NCBI RefSeq assembly: GCF_025564085.1
Contig: NZ_JAMGZJ010000078.1
Span: 124,001 to 188,000, forward strand
DNA length: 64,000 bases
Origin: Silvania confinis
GTDB taxonomy: Bacteria; Pseudomonadota; Gammaproteobacteria; Enterobacterales; Enterobacteriaceae
Direction of reading: 5' to 3'
Shown here: piece after piece, positions 1-8,620 of the stretch
Layout: each line of letters starts with the position of its first letter
Position numbering within the stretch: the first letter of the stretch is position 1
Notes under the pieces: generated by a model
What the model was told of the DNA's origin: nothing
What the model saw: the letters and a program-made list of their open reading frames with translations, nothing else
Database searches by the model: none
Program-made: the position numbers and the translations under genes

Positions 1-569
1 TTCCAGGCAAAGCCCTCCTCGACAGTGTGTTGCATCTGCCGCTGGTGTTACCGCCAGTGGTGGTCGGCTATTTGCTGCTGATCGCCATGGGGCGACGCGG
101 CTTTATTGGCGAAAAGCTGTATGACTGGTTCGGGGTCAGCTTTGCTTTTAGCTGGCGCGGCGCGGTGCTGGCGGCGGCAGTGATGTCGTTCCCGCTGATG
201 GTCCGGGCGATCCGCCTGGCTCTGGAGGCGGTTGATCTCAAACTCGAACAGGCCGCTCGCACGTTAGGCGCCGGGCGCTGGCGCGTCTTTCTCACCATCA
301 CACTTCCTCTGACGCTGCCGGGCATTATTGTCGGCACGGTGCTGGCTTTTGCCCGCTCACTGGGCGAGTTTGGTGCAACCATCACTTTTGTGTCCAATAT
401 TCCCGGTGAAACCCGCACCATCCCGTCGGCGATGTATACCCTGATCCAGACCCCGGGCGGCGAAGGGGCGGCGGCGCGGCTGTGTTTGATCTCCATCGCG
501 CTGGCGCTGGTCTCGCTGCTGATCTCCGAATGGTTGGCGCGTCTTAGCCGTGAACGGATGGGGAACTGA
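1..569 (+). CDS. modB: Molybdate ABC transporter permease ModB (5' end outside window)
   Basis: This is the inner-membrane permease of the high-affinity molybdate importer ModABC. The reading frame is already open at base 3, so the N-terminus lies left of the window. About 189 residues are visible of a family length near 229. Several hydrophobic segments can be seen, together with the cytoplasmic EAA loop of binding-protein-dependent permeases ([10 protein letters not shown], then an LPLTLPGI run), which contacts the ATPase. The stop is 2 bp before modC, so the two are co-transcribed. The identification rests on the ModB-like sequence and the downstream modC; modA would be expected just outside the window. 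Confidence 0.95.
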   Translation, partial: PGKALLDSVLHLPLVLPPVVVGYLLLIAMGRRGFIGEKLYDWFGVSFAFSWRGAVLAAAVMSFPLMVRAIRLALEAVDLKLEQAARTLGAGRWRVFLTITLPLTLPGIIVGTVLAFARSLGEFGATITFVSNIPGETRTIPSAMYTLIQTPGGEGAAARLCLISIALALVSLLISEWLARLSRERMGN

Positions 570-571
570 TC

Positions 572-1630
572 ATGCTGGAGCTGAATTTTAGCCAGACGTT
601 GGGCGATCACTGTCTGACCATCAACGAAACGCTGCCCGCCAGCGGCATTACCGCCGTTTTTGGCGTCTCCGGGGCGGGGAAAACCTCGCTGATTAACGCC
701 ATCAGCGGGCTGACCCGACCGCAGTCAGGGCAAATTGTGCTCAATGGCCGGGTGCTGAACGATGCCGAAAAACGCATCTGCCTGACGCCGGAAAAACGCC
801 GCATTGGCTATGTGTTCCAGGATGCCAGGCTGTTCCCGCATTACAAGGTGCTGGGCAACCTGCGTTACGGCATGGCAAAAAGCATGACCGGGCAGTTTGA
901 TAAGCTGATTGCGCTGCTGGGCATTGAGCCGCTGCTAAACCGGCTGCCGTCGTCGCTCTCGGGCGGTGAAAAGCAGCGCGTGGCGATCGGTCGCGCACTG
1001 CTGACCGCGCCGGAACTGCTGCTGTTGGATGAGCCGCTGGCCTCTCTCGACATCCCACGCAAGCGTGAACTGCTGCCATATCTGCAACGGCTGGCACGCG
1101 AAATCAACATCCCGATGCTGTACGTCAGCCATTCGCTGGATGAGATTTTGCATCTGGCCGACAAAGTGCTGGTGCTGGAAGACGGCAGCGTAAAAGCATT
1201 TGGCGATCTGGAAGAGGTGTGGGGCAGCAGCGTGATGCATCCGTGGCTCCCGCAGGAGCAGCAGAGCAGCATTCTGAAAGTGAGCGTGCTGGAACACCAT
1301 CCGCACTACGCGATGACTGCGCTGGCGATTGGCGATCAGCATGTCTGGGTCAATAAGCTTGATAAACCGCTGCAGGCTGGCCTGCGTATTCGTATCCAGG
1401 CCTCGGATGTCTCGCTGGTGCTACAGCCGCCGCTGCAAAGCAGTATCCGTAATATTCTGCGCGCCAAAGTGGCCCAGTGTTATGACGATAACGGCCAGGT
1501 GGAAGTCCAACTGGAAATTGGCAGCCGCACGCTGTGGGCGCGCATCAGCCCGTGGGCCAGAGATGAACTCGGGATCAAACCTGGCCTGTGGCTTTATGCG
1601 CAAATCAAGAGCGTGTCGATCACCACCTGA
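572..1630 (+). CDS. modC: Molybdate ABC transporter ATP-binding protein ModC
   Basis: ModC is the cytoplasmic ATPase that powers molybdate import through ModB. The 352-residue protein has Walker A GVSGAGKT at 31-38, a Q-loop near FQD at 82-84, the ABC signature LSGGEKQ at 129-135, Walker B LLLLDEP ending at 156, and an H-loop in YVSHS. The C-terminal part, from about 290, resembles the molybdate-binding Mop domain of this family. It starts 2 bp after modB and its stop abuts the convergent ybhA stop. No clear terminator was seen between them. In E. coli the operon is repressed by ModE-molybdate, but its promoter lies outside this window. Confidence 0.97.
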   Translation: MLELNFSQTLGDHCLTINETLPASGITAVFGVSGAGKTSLINAISGLTRPQSGQIVLNGRVLNDAEKRICLTPEKRRIGYVFQDARLFPHYKVLGNLRYGMAKSMTGQFDKLIALLGIEPLLNRLPSSLSGGEKQRVAIGRALLTAPELLLLDEPLASLDIPRKRELLPYLQRLAREINIPMLYVSHSLDEILHLADKVLVLEDGSVKAFGDLEEVWGSSVMHPWLPQEQQSSILKVSVLEHHPHYAMTALAIGDQHVWVNKLDKPLQAGLRIRIQASDVSLVLQPPLQSSIRNILRAKVAQCYDDNGQVEVQLEIGSRTLWARISPWARDELGIKPGLWLYAQIKSVSITT

Positions 1631-2449
1631 TTACAGCAGATGGGTATAGATATACTGGGCGATGCTGTCGGTGGTGTTGTCACCAATCACCACGTTAGCG
1701 CGGGCTTTGACGGCGTCGTCCGCATTGCCCATCGCCACGCCGGTCCCGGCGGCTTCAAGCATGCTGATATCGTTAAAGTTATCGCCAAAAGCAATCACAT
1801 CCTTCATCGACCCGCCAACAGATTCCACATACTGCGTCAGGCGTTTGCCTTTACTGTTGCCGCTGCGGGCGATATCCACCTGATCGTGCCATGACCATTC
1901 GCACTCCAGGCCCAGCGTTTGCTCAACGTGTTTTGCGAAGTCGTTAAGCCTGGCGGTGTCTTCGTCGGTCAGCGCGAATTTCCAGATGGCGTTTACCTCC
2001 TGTGCCGCCTGCGCCAGTGAAGGAACCTGGGTAAATACCGGACGCTGTGCTGCTGGTAATGTCTGCGCCCAGTTGCTGGTACGGATCACGTGGCCGGTCG
2101 GGCGCTCGTAAAGCATGGCATCATCAACGTACATCAGGCCGTGGATTGCGTGTTGATCGAGCAGCTCAATCAGCTGCAGCGCCTGCACCACCGGTAAAGG
2201 ATCGGCCTGCAGAACCTTTTTTGCTGCATAATCATACAAATAGGTGCCATTACAACAAATTGCAGGTGTATCTAACGCCAGTGCCTGATAAAAAGGATGG
2301 ATAGCAACGTGATGTCTACCCGTTACGATGAGGAGTTGATATCCCGCTTCCTGAGCACGTTTCAGTGCGGCAAGCGAAGAGGGGAGCAAGGTTTTTTGCG
2401 GGGTTAACAGCGTACCGTCTAAATCCAGAGCGATCACACGCGAGGTCAT
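1631..2449 (-). CDS. ybhA: HAD-family pyridoxal phosphate phosphatase YbhA
   Basis: This is a cytoplasmic Cof-type HAD phosphatase. The E. coli homologue hydrolyses pyridoxal phosphate and other phosphorylated metabolites and also acts on fructose 1,6-bisphosphate. The 272-residue protein equals the E. coli length. HAD motif I is DLDGT at 9-13 (nucleophile Asp9), motif II is the VTGRH region near 42-46, and motif III/IV is GDNFND near 217-222. A C2-type cap lies between motifs II and III. The gene is convergent with modC and divergent from pgl, with about 150 bp between the two start codons. Confidence 0.93.
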   Translation of the reverse strand: MTSRVIALDLDGTLLTPQKTLLPSSLAALKRAQEAGYQLLIVTGRHHVAIHPFYQALALDTPAICCNGTYLYDYAAKKVLQADPLPVVQALQLIELLDQHAIHGLMYVDDAMLYERPTGHVIRTSNWAQTLPAAQRPVFTQVPSLAQAAQEVNAIWKFALTDEDTARLNDFAKHVEQTLGLECEWSWHDQVDIARSGNSKGKRLTQYVESVGGSMKDVIAFGDNFNDISMLEAAGTGVAMGNADDAVKARANVVIGDNTTDSIAQYIYTHLL

Positions 2450-2602
2450 TTGAGATTCCTGGTTAATGTTGATATTTCAGGGATGACAGATGGTACACCG
2501 CGAAGCAATCGCTGCAAAATGCCGGGTTAATATTCAGCATTCACCGTTAAATCAGACTATCCTGGTACATTACTTTTACGCGCAGTAAGGAAAGGAGCAT
2601 TC

Positions 2603-3598
2603 ATGAAACAAACCGTTTATACCGCCAGTCCTGAAAGCCAGCAGATCCACGTCTGGCGTCTGAATTCCGAAGGTTCCCTCACCCTGGTTCAGGCCGTCGA
2701 CGTGCCCGGCCAGGTTCAGCCGATGGTAATCAGCCCGGATAAACGTTTCCTGTACGTGGGTGTGCGTCCGGAATTCCGCGTTCTCGCTTACCGTATTTCT
2801 CCCGAAGATGGCGCCCTGACCTATACCGCAGAAGCAGCACTGCCAGGCAGCCCGACCCATATCTCTACCGATTTGCAGGGGCGCTTTATCTTTAGCGGCT
2901 CCTATAATTCTGGCTGCGTCAGCGTCACCCGTCTGGAAGACGGGATTCCGGTTGAAACCGTTGACGTGGTTGAAGGGCTGGAAGGATGCCACTCGGCGAA
3001 CATCTCCCCGGACAACCGCACTCTGTGGGTCCCTGCGCTGAAGCAGGATCGTATCTGCCTGTTTACGCTGGGCGACAACGGCAAGCTGGAGGCGCAAAAT
3101 CCGGCAGAAATCACCACCGTTGAAGGTGCAGGCCCGCGTCATATGGTGTTCCATCCGAATCAGCAGTATGCCTATGTGGTGAACGAGCTGAACTGCTCGG
3201 TGGACGTCTGGGCGCTGAATGCGCCGAACGGTAAGATTGAATGCGTGCAGACGCTGGATATGATGCCGGCAGATTTCACCGACACCCGCTGGGGTGCGGA
3301 TATTCACATTACCCCTGACGGGCGTCATCTGTATGCCTGCGATCGTACCTCCAGCCTGATCACCGTGTTTAGCATCTCCGAAGACGGTAGCGTACTGGCG
3401 ATTGAAGGCTTCCAGCCGACCGAGACGCAACCGCGCGGTTTCAACATCGATCACAGCGGTAAATTCCTGATTGCGGCGGGGCAAAAATCCCATCACATCG
3501 CGCTGTACGAGATTAAAGGCGAGCAGGGATTACTGGAAGAGAAGGGACGTTACGCTGTCGGCCAGGGGCCAATGTGGGTTGTCGTTAACGCACAGTAA
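2603..3598 (+). CDS. pgl: 6-phosphogluconolactonase
   Basis: Pgl hydrolyses 6-phosphogluconolactone to 6-phosphogluconate, the second step of the oxidative pentose phosphate pathway, in the cytosol. The 331-residue product matches the YbhE-type enzyme, a seven-bladed beta-propeller unrelated to the DevB type. Repeated blade-like segments such as [32 protein letters not shown] and [10 protein letters not shown] run through it. A good ribosome site (AAGGAAAGGAG) precedes the ATG. The gene ends at a strong hairpin with A and T tracts, which is also where the antisense RNA proposed below would terminate. Confidence 0.96.
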   Translation: MKQTVYTASPESQQIHVWRLNSEGSLTLVQAVDVPGQVQPMVISPDKRFLYVGVRPEFRVLAYRISPEDGALTYTAEAALPGSPTHISTDLQGRFIFSGSYNSGCVSVTRLEDGIPVETVDVVEGLEGCHSANISPDNRTLWVPALKQDRICLFTLGDNGKLEAQNPAEITTVEGAGPRHMVFHPNQQYAYVVNELNCSVDVWALNAPNGKIECVQTLDMMPADFTDTRWGADIHITPDGRHLYACDRTSSLITVFSISEDGSVLAIEGFQPTETQPRGFNIDHSGKFLIAAGQKSHHIALYEIKGEQGLLEEKGRYAVGQGPMWVVVNAQ

Positions 3599-3610
3599 AG
3601 CGGATGAAAT

Positions 3611-3640
3611 AAAAAAACCTCGCAAACGCGAGGTTTTTTT
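3611..3640. terminator. Bidirectional Rho-independent terminator after pgl
   Basis: A stem CCTCGC / GCGAGG with loop AAAC is flanked by seven A on the left and seven T on the right, so it can terminate transcription in both directions. On the plus strand it ends pgl. On the minus strand it would end the IstR-like RNA. Confidence 0.9.
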
Positions 3641-3682
3641 ATGCCCGGTGGTAGCCGGGTGAGCACATCGGAAACACCAACA
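3612..3682 (-). ncRNA. Predicted IstR-1-like antisense RNA of the tisB-like locus
   Basis: A minus-strand promoter is visible: -35 TTTACA (plus 3711-3716), a 17-bp spacer, and -10 TAAGAT (plus 3688-3693), placing the start near 3681. The RNA would run about 70 nt to the bidirectional terminator at 3611-3640, with a small hairpin (CCCGG / CCGGG) between. Its first 22 nt are complementary to the leader of the tisB-like mRNA at 3944-3965, with 20 Watson-Crick pairs and two G-U pairs. E. coli IstR-1 is about 75 nt and blocks TisB synthesis by the same kind of upstream pairing. No transcript data are available, so this is a sequence-based prediction. Confidence 0.75.
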
Positions 3683-3717
3683 TTGATATCTTAATGCTAA
3701 CCTGACGCTATGTAAAT

Positions 3718-3751
3718 CCAACGCAACGTGGCGGTTTATGTTGCCTGTTGG
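3718..3751 (-). other. Inverted repeat between the LexA box and the IstR-like promoter
   Basis: CCAAC-GCAAC at 3718-3727 pairs with GTTGC-CT-GTTGG at 3740-3751: ten base pairs with a two-base bulge and a 12-base loop. It lies upstream of the IstR-1-like promoter. It would be transcribed only by a longer minus-strand RNA starting near the LexA box, as E. coli IstR-2 does. The functional reading is inference. Confidence 0.4.
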
Positions 3752-3819
3752 ATTAAATTTTAAGTCATTGAAAGATTTGTATTTTTAATGAAATTTGAAC
3801 AAATTCTTAATCTGTTCAA

Positions 3820-3839
3820 AACTGTTTTTATATACAGTG
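3820..3839 (+). promoter_or_regulatory. LexA (SOS) box and promoter of the tisB-like transcript
   Basis: CTGT at 3822-3825 and ACAG at 3834-3837 are separated by the AT-rich octamer TTTTATAT, the canonical CTGT-N8-ACAG LexA operator. A -10 hexamer TACAAT lies just downstream at 3849-3854, giving a start near 3861, so LexA would block RNA polymerase here. A minus-strand promoter could share the operator. An imperfect TTGAACA / TGTTCAA inverted repeat at 3795-3818 lies immediately upstream and is unexplained. Confidence 0.85.
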
Positions 3840-3871
3840 CTTAAGGGCTACAATGCTGCCGTTGGTCCGAT

Positions 3872-3994
3872 ATGAACAGTTCCGCAAATCAGGTTTCTTA
3901 CAAGTCCTGGCTGGCGGGTGGTGCCGTCGGTGCCTTAACTGTGGAGCATATCGGAAATACCAACAACCACTGGCGACAGGCAGCGGAAAGGTAA
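3872..3994 (+). CDS. TisA-like leader ORF of the tisB-like mRNA
   Basis: This 40-codon ORF (MNSSANQVSY start, RQAAER end) begins about 11 nt after the predicted transcription start and stops 35 nt before the tisB-like ATG. It has no convincing ribosome site. Its position and size match tisA of E. coli, a 37-codon ORF that is thought not to make a functional product. The stretch complementary to the predicted antisense RNA (3944-3965) is inside it. It is therefore best read as the regulatory leader where IstR and the standby ribosome compete. Translation of the ORF is doubtful. Confidence 0.5.
   Translation: MNSSANQVSYKSWLAGGAVGALTVEHIGNTNNHWRQAAER
3944..3965 (+). promoter_or_regulatory. Predicted IstR target site in the tisB-like mRNA
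   Basis: This 22-nt segment is a near copy of 3661-3682, differing at two C/T positions. The antisense RNA is made from the opposite strand of 3661-3682, so the two RNAs can pair over all 22 nt with two G-U wobbles. The site is 65 nt upstream of the tisB-like start codon. That fits interference at a ribosome standby site rather than direct masking of the Shine-Dalgarno sequence. Confidence 0.75.
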
Positions 3995-4029
3995 GTCAGT
4001 GGAAGTGCTCCTGACCAAAGGAGTGGCGT

Positions 4030-4119
4030 ATGAGCAGTATGGGATGGGTAATTCTGTTCCTGCAACTCATGGTTGCAGTTCTGCAACTGCTGGATGCGTA
4101 TCTTAAAACCAGCGCCTGA
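4030..4119 (+). CDS. tisB: TisB-like SOS-induced small membrane toxin
   Basis: The ORF encodes 29 residues with a strong ribosome site (AAAGGAG, 6 nt before ATG) and ends 21 bp before a terminator. The product is a single hydrophobic helix ending VLQLLDAYLKTSA. Against E. coli TisB as I remember it (29 residues, with ALQLLDAVLK), 16 of 29 positions are identical, including the LQLLDA core. TisB inserts into the inner membrane, collapses proton motive force and promotes persister formation during the SOS response. The LexA box, TisA-like leader and predicted antisense RNA upstream make the assignment much stronger than homology of so short a peptide would. Two charged residues of E. coli TisB (Asp5, Lys12) and its terminal Lys are replaced here, leaving only Asp22 and Lys26. 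Confidence 0.82.
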   Translation: MSSMGWVILFLQLMVAVLQLLDAYLKTSA

Positions 4120-4140
4120 CGTGTCCAGCCGCGGCATTAA

Positions 4141-4162
4141 GGGGGAGAAACTCCCCCTTTTT
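4141..4162 (+). terminator. Terminator of the tisB-like transcript
   Basis: A perfect seven-base stem GGGGGAG / CTCCCCC with an AAA loop is followed by five T. It sits between the tisB-like ORF and the end of convergent ybhC, and could also stop ybhC transcription weakly. Confidence 0.88.
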
Positions 4163-4171
4163 GCTAATGCT

Positions 4172-5455
4172 TTACTGCTTCGGTTCAGCGATCACTTTGC
4201 TGCCTACGCCGCGGTTGTTGTATTCCCACATGCGGTTGTAGTTAGCGTCGTTAAGGTTGCGCTGCACGTTGCCTTTATCATCAACCGTACCGGTATTACC
4301 CGCATACGGACGCTGAGAAATGGCGGCATTGCCCCAGGGTTTCGCCATGTTAAAGCCTTCATTGATCACGCTGTCGCGGATCACCACCTGGCCGTTAGAG
4401 GCTGAGTCGACATCCAGAGAACGCCCCAACTGTGCCACACCGTCACCTGCAGCGGTAAAGCGGCTGTTTACCGCCAGGAAGCCGTAGAACATGTTCGACA
4501 GCGTTGCCGGGGCAAACACGTAGCCTTCCTGCTGGGTACGGCTATTCATCACGCGGAAGTCGGTATTATCAAATACTACTGCGCCGCGCCCGGAAACGAT
4601 ATCCACATCGCCTTCAATGTAGCTGTTCGTGACCAGCGTACGCGTAATGCGGTTGTTTTTCAGCGCGTTATCTACGCCGCTGTTGGTCACAAAGAAGGTA
4701 TTCTGGCGGCCGAGAATATTCACCTTGTCGATCTGCACCTGGTCGCCATCGCTGCGCAGTGCCACCGCCTGGTGATTGCCGGCGTCAACGCTGTCGCCGA
4801 GGTTGTTTTCGATGGTCAGGTTCTGCAACTGCAGGCCGTTGTTCTGAGACCAGACGACGGCTGAGCACATCACACCAACGGTTGCGCTGTGTTTGCTCTG
4901 GCAGCGATCGAACATGTACCAGGCCGGTTTGCCAGGCATGTAGCGGCCCGCCGGGTTAACCGCGCGACGCCAGGTGGTGGTGTCCATTTCGGAATCGAGC
5001 GCCAGGCCAATTTTTACGTCCAGCGGTTTTTCGCCTGTGCCGTACAGCGTCACGCTACCGGATGCGGCTGGCACATACACGGTGCCCTGATATTCACCAG
5101 GTAAAATGGCGATGTACTGGCGAGTGCTGCTGTGCTTCGAGATGGCAGCGTCGACCGCAGCCTGAATAGAGGTGTGCGTGACGCCCTGCGTACCGGCCGC
5201 GCCAACCACGAAGTCAGGCTGGGCAGGCAGACGAATGGCATACGGGCTCCACGGCGCAGCGTTCGGATCCATGGCCGTAAAGTAGCGCGCCTGCTGGAAG
5301 TTTTTAGCTTCCTCGGCCGACAGGATTGGTCGGGCGGCTGTGCCAGGTGCCACTTGCTCAGAAGGCAGTTGATCCGGCGGAGTAGAGCTGCACGCCGACA
5401 ACGTCACGCCAAAAGCGAGTGCCAGCGCCAGACGGGAAATCCTGGAAGTATTCAA
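4172..5455 (-). CDS. ybhC: Outer-membrane lipoprotein YbhC, pectinesterase-like acyl-CoA thioesterase
   Basis: YbhC is a right-handed beta-helix lipoprotein of the pectin methylesterase superfamily. The E. coli protein has reported acyl-CoA thioesterase activity and sits in the outer membrane. I place the start at a TTG (5455): AGGAGC lies 6 nt upstream and this gives 427 residues, the E. coli length. An ATG at 5476 would add seven residues before the ribosome site. The signal peptide ends in lipobox LSAC with Cys22 followed by Ser, which directs the lipoprotein to the outer membrane. Parallel-helix motifs such as GDVDIVSGRGAVVFDN are clear. It is convergent with the tisB-like locus. Confidence 0.9.
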   Translation of the reverse strand: MNTSRISRLALALAFGVTLSACSSTPPDQLPSEQVAPGTAARPILSAEEAKNFQQARYFTAMDPNAAPWSPYAIRLPAQPDFVVGAAGTQGVTHTSIQAAVDAAISKHSSTRQYIAILPGEYQGTVYVPAASGSVTLYGTGEKPLDVKIGLALDSEMDTTTWRRAVNPAGRYMPGKPAWYMFDRCQSKHSATVGVMCSAVVWSQNNGLQLQNLTIENNLGDSVDAGNHQAVALRSDGDQVQIDKVNILGRQNTFFVTNSGVDNALKNNRITRTLVTNSYIEGDVDIVSGRGAVVFDNTDFRVMNSRTQQEGYVFAPATLSNMFYGFLAVNSRFTAAGDGVAQLGRSLDVDSASNGQVVIRDSVINEGFNMAKPWGNAAISQRPYAGNTGTVDDKGNVQRNLNDANYNRMWEYNNRGVGSKVIAEPKQ

Positions 5456-5619
5456 GGGAAAGCTCCTGCTAAGCAAATCAATGGGGGGAGAACTGAAATA
5501 GCCTGCTTTTTTATACTAAGTTGAGCGAAACGGGAAGATGAAATGGCAAAAAGTTACTTTTTATTCCCACGCTTAGCGGGAAAGTTGTCACAAATAACTA
5601 ACATTTTCGGTAAAGGCGA

Positions 5620-5660
5620 TTGACAGGGCGCAGAGAATGAAAATAAATGTCTATACAACC
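5620..5660 (+). promoter_or_regulatory. hutIGC promoter with HutC-like operator
   Basis: A consensus -35 TTGACA (5620-5625) is followed after 17 bp by a poor -10 (ATAAAT, 5643-5648). Overlapping the start region is TGTCTATACAACC (5648-5660), which matches the half-palindromic operator found before hutU. HutC, encoded two genes downstream, would repress here until urocanate accumulates. The promoter geometry places transcription initiation near 5655, which argues against the upstream ATG at 5647 as the hutI start. Confidence 0.6.
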
Positions 5661-5679
5661 TATGACAAGTGAAAGCCCG

Positions 5680-6903
5680 ATGCTGCAACTTCATCCCGAC
5701 GACGTCATCTGGCGTAACCTGCGCCTCGCGACCCTCGATCCCAGTCACGGCACGCCGTACGGCCTGCTGGAAAACAGGGCTTTAATTGTGCGCGGCGAGA
5801 CGATTCTGGCGATTGTCCCCGAATCTGACCTGCCCGCAGACCTGCCCTGCGCGATCGATCTGCAAGGCCGTCTGGTCACGCCAGGTTTAATCGACTGTCA
5901 CACCCATCTGGTGTTCGGCGGCGATCGCGCGGCCGAATGGGAACAGCGGCTGAATGGCGTCTCGTATCAGACGATCAGCGCCCAGGGCGGCGGGATTAAC
6001 GCCACCGTGAGCGCCACCCGGAATTGCACCCAGGAGCAGCTTGAACAGCTGGCGCAGCAGCGTCTTACACGCCTGTTGCGCGAAGGGGTGACTACGATAG
6101 AAATCAAATCGGGCTACGGTCTGAACGATGAGACAGAAGAAAAGATGCTGCGTGTGGCCGCGCGACTGGCCCAGACCAACCCGGTGGAAATCAGCCCGAC
6201 GCTGCTGGCCGCACATGCCGTACCGCTCGAATACCGTCACGATCCCGATGCTTATATTGAACATGTGTGTCAGCACACGCTGCCTGCGCTGTGGGAAAAG
6301 CGGCTGTTTGAGGCCGTCGATGTGTTCTGCGAAAACGTCGGGTTCACCCTCGCGCAAAGCGAGCGAGTCTTCCAGGCGGCGCAGGCGCTGGGGATCCCTG
6401 TTAAAGGCCATGTCGAACAGCTGTCTCATCTCGGTGGCAGCGAGTTAGTCAGCCGCTATCGTGGGCTCTCGGCGGATCATATTGAGTATCTCGATGATGC
6501 TGGCGTGACGGCGATGGCGCAGAGTGGCACCGTCGCGGTGTTACTCCCCGGCGCATTCTACTTTTTACAGGAGCGTCAGCGCCCACCGGTGGACAAGCTG
6601 CGTCAACTGGGCGTGCCGATGGCGGTCGCCACCGATTACAACCCCGGCACCAGCCCGTTTGCCAGCTTGCATCTGGCAATGAACATGGCCTGCGTGCAGT
6701 TTGGCTTAACGCCAGAAGAGGCGTGGGCGGGCGTTACGCGGCACGCGGCAAAGGCGCTGGGGCGCGGCGAGACGCACGGGCAGCTGAAAGCCGGGTTTGT
6801 CGCAGACCTGGCTATCTGGGATGCCAGAAACCCGGTCGAGATGGTGTATGAGCCGGGTCGTAACCCGCTTTATCAGCGCGTCTTCAGAGGTAAAGTTCAA
6901 TGA
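5680..6903 (+). CDS. hutI: Imidazolonepropionase
   Basis: HutI hydrolyses 4-imidazolone-5-propanoate to N-formimidoyl-L-glutamate, the third step of histidine degradation, in the cytosol. It is an amidohydrolase-fold metalloenzyme. With this start the protein has 407 residues, as in Salmonella. Metal-binding HTH is in DCHTHL (His74, His76), with further ligand regions in [15 protein letters not shown] and [10 protein letters not shown]. In-frame ATGs at 5647 and 5662 are possible, but they lie at or before the predicted transcription start and inside the operator. The stop overlaps the hutG start by 4 bp. Confidence 0.93.
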   Translation: MLQLHPDDVIWRNLRLATLDPSHGTPYGLLENRALIVRGETILAIVPESDLPADLPCAIDLQGRLVTPGLIDCHTHLVFGGDRAAEWEQRLNGVSYQTISAQGGGINATVSATRNCTQEQLEQLAQQRLTRLLREGVTTIEIKSGYGLNDETEEKMLRVAARLAQTNPVEISPTLLAAHAVPLEYRHDPDAYIEHVCQHTLPALWEKRLFEAVDVFCENVGFTLAQSERVFQAAQALGIPVKGHVEQLSHLGGSELVSRYRGLSADHIEYLDDAGVTAMAQSGTVAVLLPGAFYFLQERQRPPVDKLRQLGVPMAVATDYNPGTSPFASLHLAMNMACVQFGLTPEEAWAGVTRHAAKALGRGETHGQLKAGFVADLAIWDARNPVEMVYEPGRNPLYQRVFRGKVQ

Positions 6904-7838
6904 GTGTATGGCAGCCGGTTTCGCCGGATATCTGGCAGGGGCGTGACGATCGCAGCGAGGCCAGCAACGCGCTGCGTCTGTTTCAGACCGTGCAGCAACG
7001 TGACACGCCTCTTCCATCCAGCAGTGGGATCGCCCTGATCGGCTTTGCCAGCGACGAAGGGGTCAGGCGCAACCAGGGCCGCCCGGGCGCAGCCCTTGCA
7101 CCGGATGTGCTGCGTGGCGCGCTGGCAAATATGGCGAGCCATCAGGGGCACGACCGTCTGCGGGATATGGGCAACATCAGTGTAGAAGGCGATGCGCTGG
7201 AAGCGGCGCAGCAGGCGTTGAGCGAGACGGTTACTGCCTGTCTGCAGGCAGGGATGCAAAGCCTGGTGCTTGGCGGCGGGCATGAAACCGCCTGGGCACA
7301 CGGGCGCGGCGTGCTCGATGCGTTTCCCGGCGAGCGGGTGGTGATTATTAATCTCGATGCCCATCTCGACTTGCGTAGCGCCCGGCAGGCGACCTCCGGC
7401 ACGCCGTTTCGCCAGCTGGCGCAGTACTGCGCGGCGCAGCAGCGTGATTTTCACTATGCCTGTCTTGGCGTCAGCCGTGCGGCAAATACTCAGGCGCTGT
7501 GGGATGAAGCGGCGCGCCTGCAGGTGACGCTGGTAGAAGACCTCGATTTCCACGAGCAGGCGCAGGCAACGCTCGGGACGCTGCTTAACGGTGCGGATCG
7601 GGTCTATCTGACCATTGACCTGGACGTGCTTCCTGCCGCCGAAATGCCCGCTGTCTCGGCACCTGCCGCGCTGGGAGTGCCTGCCCGGGAACTGCTGAAA
7701 GTTATCGAGCCGATTTGTCGCAGCGGCAAACTGCAGGCGGTCGATCTGGTCGAGTTTAACCCCCGCTTTGATCGCGATGGACAGGGGGCGAAACTCGCCG
7801 CGCGGCTGGCATGGCAAATTGCTCACTGGTGGGCGTAA
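6900..7838 (+). CDS. hutG: Formimidoylglutamase
   Basis: HutG hydrolyses N-formimidoyl-L-glutamate to glutamate and formamide, the last step of this form of the hut pathway. The 312-residue protein is an arginase/agmatinase-family Mn enzyme. Ligand motifs are present in order: [19 protein letters not shown], and TIDLDVLP followed by DLVEFNP. The ATG overlaps the hutI stop (ATGA), indicating translational coupling. It lies 43 bp before hutC. Confidence 0.95.
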   Translation: MSVWQPVSPDIWQGRDDRSEASNALRLFQTVQQRDTPLPSSSGIALIGFASDEGVRRNQGRPGAALAPDVLRGALANMASHQGHDRLRDMGNISVEGDALEAAQQALSETVTACLQAGMQSLVLGGGHETAWAHGRGVLDAFPGERVVIINLDAHLDLRSARQATSGTPFRQLAQYCAAQQRDFHYACLGVSRAANTQALWDEAARLQVTLVEDLDFHEQAQATLGTLLNGADRVYLTIDLDVLPAAEMPAVSAPAALGVPARELLKVIEPICRSGKLQAVDLVEFNPRFDRDGQGAKLAARLAWQIAHWWA

Positions 7839-7881
7839 TCCCCGGATATACTCGATATTTTTAACGGCTTAAGGAATTGCT

Positions 7882-8616
7882 ATGTTCTCTCGCACTCCGC
7901 AGCAGCAGGCCAATGCGCCCGCACCTTTTTATGAAAAGGTAAAGCAGGCGATCAGTCACCAGATTGCCACCGGCGTCTGGCGTGCGCACGATCGTATCCC
8001 GTCCGAGGCGGAGCTGGTGGCACAGTTTGGCTTTAGCCGGATGACCATCAACCGCGCACTGCGCGAGCTCACCGATGAGGGGCTACTGGTGCGTCTGCAG
8101 GGGGTCGGCACCTTTGTCGCCGAACCGAAGGGGCAGTCGGCGCTGTTTGAAATCCGCAGCATTGCCGATGAGATTGCCTCCCGCAACCATCAGCACCGTT
8201 GCGAGGTGTTGCTCCTCGAGGAGACGCAGGCCAACGCGGTGCAGGCGGTGGCGTTGAATGTCAGAGAGGGAACGCTGATCTTCCACTCCGTCATGATTCA
8301 CTACGAAAACGACGTGCCGGTACAGATTGAAGATCGCTGCGTTAATGCCGAGTTGGTGCCGGATTACCTGCTACAGGACTACACGGTCACCACCCCGCAT
8401 GCCTGGCTGTCGCTGATCGCGCCGCTGACGGAAGGTGAACACATTGTGGAGGCCGTCCGCGCCACGGCTCAGGAGTGCGAACAACTGCACATTAAAGAGC
8501 ACGATCCCTGCCTGCTGATCCGCCGTCGGACCTGGTCAGCATCGCACATTGTTTCTCATGCCAGACTGCTGTTTCCGGGTAACCGCTACCGGCTGCAGGG
8601 CCACTTTATGTCATAA
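7882..8616 (+). CDS. hutC: Histidine utilization repressor HutC (GntR family)
   Basis: HutC is a GntR/HutC-subfamily transcription factor that represses hut operons and is released by urocanate. The N-terminal winged helix-turn-helix includes the IPSEAELVAQFGFSRMTINRAL helix-turn-helix region (residues about 34-55). It is followed by a UTRA ligand-binding domain from about residue 90 to the end. The protein has 244 residues, normal for the family. It is the third gene of hutIGC, so it is autoregulated. Matching operators lie before hutI and hutU. Confidence 0.94.
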   Translation: MFSRTPQQQANAPAPFYEKVKQAISHQIATGVWRAHDRIPSEAELVAQFGFSRMTINRALRELTDEGLLVRLQGVGTFVAEPKGQSALFEIRSIADEIASRNHQHRCEVLLLEETQANAVQAVALNVREGTLIFHSVMIHYENDVPVQIEDRCVNAELVPDYLLQDYTVTTPHAWLSLIAPLTEGEHIVEAVRATAQECEQLHIKEHDPCLLIRRRTWSASHIVSHARLLFPGNRYRLQGHFMS

Positions 8617-8620
8617 GCAA

